A stretch of DNA of 64,000 nt from Cololabis saira (taxonomy: Eukaryota; Chordata; Actinopteri; Beloniformes; Belonidae). Under the pieces are notes generated by a model, which was given only the letters and a program-made list of their open reading frames with translations, searched no databases and was not told the DNA's origin. Both the position numbers and the translations under genes were made by a program. The stretch spans positions 36,383,069 through 36,447,068 of the forward strand of contig NC_084606.1 in NCBI RefSeq assembly GCF_033807715.1. The letters are read 5' to 3'. Below, one piece after another: positions 57,588 to 64,000 of this stretch (within the stretch, counting starts at the first letter, position 1; each line of letters starts with the position of its first letter).

Positions 57588-58467
57588 GGGCCATGCAGGA
57601 GAAAACATATTTGAGAGGGGAAGATTTTTTTTTATTGTGCACTTCGAGGAAAAAAGTGGAAATGTCGAGATTAATGTTGAAATACAATTTAGTGAATAAA
57701 ATGTAAATGTCTCCTCCTCCATCAAATCCAGTTAGAGCGACGACAGCTCTGCAGCAGCAGCTGTAACTAAATAACTTACATCCTTGGAGTGGAACGTTAA
57801 GGCTATGTTTCTGAAGTTATGCAACTGCATATGTGTGATATGTGTTTCAAATCAATATCGTAACGAAATGTTGACTTTTTTCTCAACATTTCGACTTTTT
57901 TCTCGACATTTCAACTTTTTTCTCGAAGTGCATTATGAAAAAAAAATCTTCCTCCTCTAAAATATTACAGGACTGTCTTAGAAAATTAGAATATTGTGAT
58001 AAGGTCCTTTATTTTCTGTAATGCAAAAATGTCATACATTCTGGATTCATTACAAATCAACTGAAATATTGCAAGCCTTTTATTATTTTAATATTGCTGA
58101 TCATGGCTTACAGCTTAAGAAAACTCAAATATCCTATCTCAAAAAATTAGAATATTCTGTGAATCTTAATCTTAAACTTTAAGCCATAATCATCAACATT
58201 ATAATAATAAAAGGCTTGCAATATTTCAGTTGATTCGTAATGAATCCAGAATGTATGACATTTTAGTTTTTTTAATTGCATTACAGAAAAGAAAGAACTT
58301 TATCACAATATTCTAATTTTCTGAGACAGTCCTGTATTCTCGACATTCAACTTTTTTCTCGACATTTCAACTTTTTTCTCGACATTTCGACTTTTTTCTC
58401 GAAGTGCATAATGAAAAAAAAATCTTCCTCCTCTAAAATATAATTTTTATTTCTCTCCTGCCTGGCC
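57588..58467. mobile_element. Palindromic MITE, copy B, carrying a nested TA-flanked MITE
   Basis: The ends AGGGCCATGCAGGAGAAAAC and TCTCTCCTGCCTGGCCCT match copy A. GATT on both sides could be a 4-bp duplication. The element at 57966-58336 is inserted in it. The right end lies 39 bases before exon 5. Confidence 0.75.
57966..58336 (+). mobile_element. TA-flanked palindromic MITE (TACAGGACTGTCTTAG), complete nested copy
   Basis: It begins TACAGGACTGTCTTAG and ends CTGAGACAGTCCTGTA. The halves are long inverted repeats. It interrupts copy B between ATAT and TTCTCGACATT. Confidence 0.87.
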
Positions 58468-58506
58468 CTGATTCTCTCCGTACCTTCACGTTGGTGCTCT
58501 GTGCAG

Positions 58507-58633
58507 ACTGCTGCGGCTGCGGGAAGGAGTTCAAGAACGAACAGTCTCTCGTGGCTCTGGACAAACACTGGCACCTGGGCTGCTTCAAGTGCAAGGTGTG
58601 CAACAAGGTGCTCAACGCCGAGTACATCAGCAA
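58507..58633 (+). CDS. ablim2: ABLIM2-like protein, coding exon 5: most of LIM3
   Basis: Residues 157-198 and two bases of codon 199. It holds the zinc ligands C158-x2-C161, 17 residues, H179-x2-C182-x2-C185-x2-C188 of LIM3. LVALDKHWHLGCFKCK and LNAEYISK match ABLIM2 more closely than the LDKQWHLGCFKCKSCGK type of ABLIM1, by memory of those proteins. The acceptor CTGTGCAG ends at 58506 and the donor CAA|GTAAGT begins at 58634. The upstream transposon ends only about 40 bases before the acceptor, so the branch point is likely to lie at or within that element's edge. Confidence 0.95.
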
Positions 58634-58844
58634 GTAAGTTGGTCCAGCACACTCAAACCGGTGAAAGAAAATCCCCTTTTCTGTGATGGAAAGCATATGT
58701 TTGGGTTTTAAAGTCACTGCTTGCTAAAAAGCTTCAATTGCCATGATCTTGTAATTTTGTTTTTAGATTTTTTTATTTGTAATTTTAAGATGAACCAAGG
58801 GATTCAAAAAGAATTTCAGCGTCAACTAACAATAAAGTAATATT

Positions 58845-58978
58845 GCATTGTATCGCGTTGTATCTTATTGCATCGTATTGTATTGTATCGTATCGCATTG
58901 TATTGCATCAGATTGGATAGCATCACATTGTATCGTATCGTATCATAAAGTATCGTATCATATCGTATCGTATGTATA
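58845..58978 (+). repeat. Degenerate GTATC / GTATT pentanucleotide repeat
   Basis: Repeated TATCGTATCGTATC-type words with frequent substitutions. Confidence 0.85.
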
Positions 58979-59290
58979 TGATCCAGTAGCTCATCTTTAC
59001 ACATCTGTATCTGAGTTGTGTCTGTGGAGTTAAAGATAAAAGAACAAAGAAAGGTTAAAGAAATCTGTGCCAGGACTGCATGTGCTGTCAGAGCTGGATA
59101 AAGCTATAGGACTCATTTACAAAAAGGCACACACACAAAAGAGAAGAGTCTGACTCCCCCTCCTTAAAGCAGCTGCTACAACCAGGCTGTAAAGAGATGG
59201 TTGATAACGGCGCTGCTGTACTGCATTTCTGCACTATTTTAACTAAATGATATCTCGTATTTTTCATAAAAGGCTCCAGTAAATCTTTTA

Positions 59291-59528
59291 TTAACCCTTG
59301 TACTGTCTTTGGGTCAAAATGACCTAATTCTCCCCTTCCTTCTTTCCTCCTGCTCTCTCCTTCCTTCCTTCCTTCCTTCCTTCCTTCCTTCCTTCCTTCC
59401 TTCCTTCCTTCCTTCCTTCCTTCCTTCCTTCCTTCCTTCCTTCCTTCCTTCCTTCCTTCCTTCCTTCCTTCTTTACTCCCTTCTTCCCTTCCTCTTTTCT
59501 CCCTTCCTTCCTTCTTTCCTTGTTTTCT

Positions 59529-59588
<60 letters not shown>

Positions 59589-60113
59589 TCCTTCCTTCCT
59601 TCCTTCCTTCCTTCCTTCCTTCCTTCCTTCCTTCCTTCCTTCCTTCCTTCCGTCCGTCCGTCCGTCCGTCCGTCCGTCCTTCCTTCCTTCCTTCCTTCCT
59701 TCCTTCCGTCCGTCCGTCCGTCCGTCCGTCCGTCCGTCCGTCCGTCCTTCCTTCCTTCCTTCTTTTTTTCCTTCCTTCCTTCTTTCCTCCTGCTCTCTCC
59801 TTCCTTTTTCCCTTCCTCTTTTCTCCCTTCCTTCCTTCTTTCCTTGTTTTCTCCCTTCCTTCCTTCCTTCCTTCCTTCCTTCCTTCCTTCCTTCCTTCCT
59901 TCCTTCCTTCCTTCCTTCCTTCCTTCCTTCCTTCTTTTTTTCCTTCCTTCCTTCTTTTCTCCTGCTCTCTCCTTCCTTATCCCTTCCTCTTGTCTTCCTT
60001 CCTTCCTTCCTTCCTTCCTTCCTTCCTTCCTTCCTTCCTTCCTTCCTTCCTTCCTTCCTTCCTTCCTTCCTTCCTTCCTTCCTTCCTTCTTTACTCCCTT
60101 CTTCCCTTCTGGA
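59291..60113 (+). mobile_element. TTAA-flanked, TTCC-array piggyBac-like MITE, copy 8, right end lost
   Basis: TTAA at 59291-59294 with CCCTTGTACTGTCTTTGGGT. GGTCA-AAA-TGACC lies at 59312-59324. The array includes TTTC and two CCGT blocks (about 59650-59680 and 59706-59748). It stops at CTTCTGGAAAGATGC with no second terminus. Confidence 0.85.
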
Positions 60114-60283
60114 AAGATGCATGTTGATATTGATTGGCTGATAATTGTAACCATGGTAATCTATTGTTTTTAATACGGAAACACTTCTGCTGAGTCATCA
60201 TGGATTCTCTGAGGCTCTGGCGTGATCTGAAGGGGATATTATGGTCTGAATTGTTTCTTTCCTGTCCTGTTTTGTCCCCACAG

Positions 60284-60377
60284 GGATGGGATCCCGTACT
60301 GTGAGATGGATTACCACGCCATGTTCGGCATCCAGTGTGAGAGCTGCAAGAAGTACATCACTGGCAAAGTCCTGGAG
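60284..60377 (+). CDS. ablim2: ABLIM2-like protein, coding exon 6: end of LIM3 and start of LIM4 (gene continues past the window)
   Basis: Residues 199-230. It completes LIM3 with C205-x2-D208 (DGIPYCEMDYH) and starts LIM4 with C217-x2-C220 (CESCKKYITGKVLE). The acceptor CCCCACAG ends at 60283 and the donor GAG|GTACGA begins at 60378, leaving phase 0. The six exons sum to 690 bases, exactly 230 codons, with no internal stop. Family members continue with AGxKHYHPSC (rest of LIM4), a long serine-rich region with coiled coil, and a C-terminal villin headpiece that binds F-actin. None of these is found between 60378 and 64000, so intron 6 runs past the window end. Confidence 0.95.
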
Positions 60378-60929
60378 GTACGACACTGTGATTCTACAAC
60401 AAGGTGCAGTACGACTGAGTCGTAGAAGGGAAATAAACGATGGCTGATGCATGCTAAACGAATAACGATCACCATTTACATGTCTTTCACAAATAGTTAA
60501 AGTTAGCTTTTTTATAGCTTGTTCCTTCGTTCAGCTGTTGACACATGAATGCAGAGCTAAATGCATTTCCTGTGATGTTTATTCGGTTGCAGACACTTAC
60601 CTTTGCATTTCATTCCGTGAAACCCTCCTTCTTTATGAGGAGAATGAATAAAAGCGTAAGAGAGAGTCAGGAAAACAGACTCTAATCCAGCGTTTCCACG
60701 TCAGTGAACAAGTCCGCGTGAACAGAAGAAGACATGGCAGACGTCCCCCAGGATCACGCTCTTATTTTGAAATTTCGGGTGGAGCCTGATCAGTGTTGGT
60801 GAAAGTGGGAGTGCGTGAGAGAGAAAAGACGGATGGGGGCCATTGTTGTTCGTCTTCATAAAAATGGCTTCTGTTGTTCTGAGGTCACGGGACGGGGTTA
60901 AGGACGGTTCGAGCTACAACAGAAGATTG

Positions 60930-61484
60930 TTACATTGGATATACAAAGCTACAAAGTTTTTTTACAAAAGCTACACATTTTTTTTACAACTACGAATTAT
61001 GGCACTGTTTTGACGTGCCAATAATAAGAGCCAATCAGCGATCTTTGGCGCGGGTTTCAAAGCGTTTCTGGAGAGCCAATCAGCACATTGCATTGCCTAC
61101 TGACTAGCCAATCGGTGCTGCACTGCGCACCGACACCGACTAGCAAATGGTAGAAGAAATTGTAGAAGTATATTTGGAGTTTTTACCAAAGCTATTGTAC
61201 AACGCACAATATCACAATCAGTGGGTTTTACCCTACAGTTCTTTCTATCCGTTTCTCAGATCATTCTCTTTATGTGGAGGATATGGTCCGATTGGCTAGT
61301 CAGTAGGCGATGCAATGTGCTGATTGGCTCTCCAGAAACGCTTTGAAACCCGTGCCAAAGATCACTGATTGGCTCTTATTATTGGCACGTCAAAACAGTG
61401 CCATAACTCGCCATAATTCGTAGTTGTAAAAAAAGTTTGTAGCTTTTGTAAAAAAAAGTTTGTAGCTTTGTATATCCAATGTTG
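60930..61484. mobile_element. Long inverted-repeat MITE (arms about 190 bp)
   Basis: The left arm 60930-61115 and right arm 61288-61484 are complementary: ACATTGGATATACAAAGCTA pairs with AGCTTTGTATATCCAATGT, and AATAATAAGAGCCAATCAG with CTGATTGGCTCTTATTATT. Arm identity is high. The spacer is about 170 bp. Confidence 0.87.
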
Positions 61485-61489
61485 CACAC

Positions 61490-62570
61490 AGACAAATTAA
61501 TTCCACAGCTACAAAAATGTTCTACACATGCACAAAATATTTCTACAAGTACAAAGTTTATTTACAGATACAAAATATTTATGGCTTTAATTTGAGCCCA
61601 TATAGTATGCAGCTGACTCGCACACCTCACGTACTGTATCCCATAATGCAACAGGCCCCTTCAGCAAAAGCCAGATCCAGCAGTCACATGACCAGCTTCA
61701 GGTTCTGTTGTAGGATTTTGGCCTTGACACCGACCAGGACGTAATGCTAGATTGTTTGGATAGTATGGTCCAAAAAAAAACAAACATGTTTTCCAGATTC
61801 ACGTCATGCTCATTTATTAAAAAGGACTTAAATGAAACTTTTTAAGTTCCCCGGAGTAACTTTGGTATTATAAAGAGTTCCAAGAGAGATGTGAGTGAAA
61901 CCGTCTGGAGCTATGGGAGGGGATGTTATTCCTGACTGTCGTCATGGTTACTGATACAACAGAGCTGGATGAGATGAGCTGGGAGTGCGGACGCTGAGAT
62001 ACCTGGTGATTATGATGATTATTATCTGCTCCTGCAGCCCTGGACCCTGGACCCTGGACCCTGGACCCGGGCAGGGAGGGTTTCACCTCTCCCGCCTTCT
62101 CATACTTTCCATGTTTGAATCTCAGTCTGTTTCCGCTCTTTAACCCCCGGTGCCTCACTGCTCTCCGGCCGTTTTTCCTCATTCCTTCCAGCCCCCGCTC
62201 TTTATTCTGCTTTCATTTATTTTAAATGTAAGCTCTGGCATCGTACCCCTGACTCTCTGCCAGTTCTGAAGCGCCGGACCTTTCAAGTTCCAGTTTATTT
62301 GAAATACATCATCGCATAACAATATGAATTATGATGTTTTTTTACACTTTGAGGCAAGAGGACCGCTCTATTGAAAAAAACAACAACAAAAAAATAAATA
62401 ATCAACTGTCAAACATTTGCTTGTATGCTCTCGGGAGTGACGACATCTGGTGCCTTTTTGTGCGACTCACAGGCTGTGAGTGTCCTCCCACTGCGTAGTG
62501 TGTAGCGACCTGTACGTGCAGACAGATCATTGGGCTGGTCCCTTCTCTCAGTAGCCGATGGAATTCCCTT
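61490..62570. other. Intron 6 sequence with no recognised gene
   Basis: It contains a small 7-bp tandem CTGGACC (about 62039-62067). Nothing else I can name. Confidence 0.45.
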
Positions 62571-62578
62571 CAGGTGGC

Positions 62579-62672
62579 CTCCTCTCTCCTCACCTCCTCT
62601 CTCCTCACCTCCTCTCTCCTCACCTCCTCTCTCCTCACCTCCTCTCTCCTCACCTCCTCTCTCCTCACCTCC
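62579..62672 (+). repeat. 15-bp minisatellite CCTCTCTCCTCACCT
   Basis: Six near-perfect copies. Confidence 0.95.
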
Positions 62673-62691
62673 AGGGTGGGGAAGGAGTTGG

Positions 62692-63959
62692 GGCCAATCC
62701 CAATGTTCACCCTACTTTCTACCACTAGCCCTAAAAATGAAGCCACTTGGGTAGGGCCATTGTAATCTTCCCTAGGGATTGGGACACCACTTGCTACGTC
62801 ACTGCGTGGTTTACGTTCGGGTACGTAAGCGGTCCTGGGCATTTCACAGATTTTTGTGAGATCAGGTTGAAAACGTTGCAGCTTCACGTTAAGCCTGATT
62901 TATGGTTCTGCGTTAAATTGACGCAGAGCCTACGCCGTAACCTACGCCGTAACCTACGCGTAACCTACGCCGTAGGCGTAGGTTAGTGTAACGGTTAGTG
63001 TAACGGCTGAGTTATGGTTCTACGTCAAAACGACGCCGTGCCTACGGCGTGTGCTACGCGTCGACGCAGACCACACGCCGTCACTGACGCCGTCACTGAC
63101 CTGCACCTCCCACAAATTGTAACTACGCGTGGAGGCGACGCAGACCAAACGCAGACAGAGAGGGCTGTGATTGGTTCACTTGGTAGCAACGCATTTCCGG
63201 TTCCGGTTTGAAGCAGTAGTGAACTTTCAGCGCTCTTTTCTTCGTGTATGTGTGATTTTTTTTTTTTTTTTTTTTGCACAATAGTTGTCCTTATCTCTTT
63301 GATTAACTGTGACTGGAAAAAGTCGGATAAACCATTCAGGAAAAGATCACGAATTAGCGGTCACGGGGGGAACTGCAGCGCGACGAAATGGAGTGACGGA
63401 GAAGTCCGAAGGGTTTACGATGGCGTCATGGCGACGGCGTCACGGTGACGGCGTAGGCACGGCGTCCTTTTGATGCAGAACCATAATTCAGACTTAACGC
63501 GGAACCATAAATCAGCCTTTATTCTGGCGAGGTTTGAAAAGACTTCGCAACAACGAGCAAGCGAGTGATTATGTACATTCACTGAGTGAATATTATGAAA
63601 GTAAAACATATATTTCTCGCTAGAAATGTAATCAAAATGCATTTTTATGCAGAAACTAACTCAAAATATTGATTTTATTCACTAAAAAATGAGAAATGTC
63701 CGCCATGTTTTTTTGTTTGATTCAGTCTGCAAATGATGACGTAAAGCATTCTGGGAAATCTTCTCTTGCCCTCCGTCGGTGAGTCAGCATCTGAAATCCC
63801 TCTCTGTGAAGGGCTAGATTCATACACACTAGCCCTCGTTATGTCCACCAGCCCTACATGCAAAGAGGAATTGGGACACCACTACCCTCACGGGAACGCG
63901 CAAAATTTAGGGGTAGGACTGAAAAGTAGGACTAGGGGGGGATTGGGACTGGTCCTTAG
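62692..63959. mobile_element. DNA transposon with GGGGCCAATCCCAAT...ATTGGGACTGGTCCTTA termini, copy 2
   Basis: The left end GGGGCCAATCCCAATGTTCA leads into TACTTTCTACCACTAGCCCT. The right end is GGGGGATTGGGACTGGTCCT. It shares TGATTATGTACATYCACTGA and GATGACGTAAAGCATTCTGG with 22187-23003. Both copies hold hairpin-MITE sequence at a similar internal place. Confidence 0.7.
62892..63520. mobile_element. Cluster of hairpin-MITE arms enclosing a 400-bp interior
   Basis: A short copy (62892-63003) is followed by GGCTGAGTTATGGTTCTACG with GACGCCGTGCCTACGGCG, whose complement CGCCGTAGGCACGGCGTC-like arm occurs near 63450-63475. The last arm ends AACGCGGAACCATAAATCAG. The stretch between the arms (about 63100-63440) may be the interior of a longer family member. 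Confidence 0.55.
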
Positions 63960-64000
63960 TCGGTATCCCTACGATACGGCAGCACCTTCTCTCCAGTTCC

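Overview
This window is vertebrate nuclear DNA, almost certainly from a teleost fish. It holds the 5' half of one recognisable host gene, read on the + strand, whose very long introns are packed with transposons and simple repeats. The gene is an actin-binding LIM protein, closest to ABLIM2 as I know that family. Six coding exons (3191-3206, 28452-28607, 52141-52324, 57019-57131, 58507-58633, 60284-60377) join in frame, with GT/AG at every boundary and matching phases. They give 230 residues: a short N-terminal leader, LIM1, LIM2, LIM3 and the start of LIM4. The rest of the gene, including the villin headpiece expected at the C-terminus, lies beyond position 64000. Introns 1 and 2 are about 25.2 and 23.5 kb; introns 3, 4 and 5 are 4.7, 1.4 and 1.65 kb.

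Almost everything else is mobile or repetitive. The most striking family has eight copies (1229, 6580, 9924, 17649, 32261, 35595, 43141, 59291). They are TTAA-flanked, with a CCCTTGTRCTGTCTTTGGGT terminal repeat, and their body is a long TTCC/GGAA array. They look like non-autonomous, piggyBac-like elements that carry a microsatellite. Seven of the eight also carry GGTCA-NNN-TGACC just inside one end, which is the consensus palindrome of an oestrogen response element. One copy has an unoccupied version of its target site preserved in a neighbouring duplicated segment.

Many hAT-type elements can be bounded by 8-bp target duplications (15354-16042, 3613-4556, 20239-20860, 28919-29601, 55366-56598, 55710-56443, 41111-41296), often nested. 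There are also two solo LTRs of one family with 5-bp duplications (14620-14855, 16394-16647), two tRNA-derived SINEs (24825-25168, 51228-51432), remains of several LINEs (a Tx1-like one at 24004-25312, others at 44640-45130, 46176-46400 and 47190-47650), decayed hAT transposase exons (300-843, 17194-17391, 50040-50271), a hairpin-forming TATGGTTC/ACGGCGTAG MITE family, and large satellites: a 31-bp repeat over 3.8 kb (37070-40902), an 11-bp repeat (23063-24003), CATC (47706-48651), ATT (8239-8905) and GT (30070-30197).

No functional tRNA, rRNA, CRISPR array or prokaryotic gene is present. The many long ORFs rich in Leu-Pro-Ser-Phe, Lys-Glu-Gly-Arg, Ile/Asn or Trp-Met-Asp-Gly are translations of simple repeats. 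What the host gene does is known from its family: its LIM domains bind partner proteins and its headpiece binds F-actin. The transposons have no visible functional link to it, although two of them lie within tens of bases of its splice sites.
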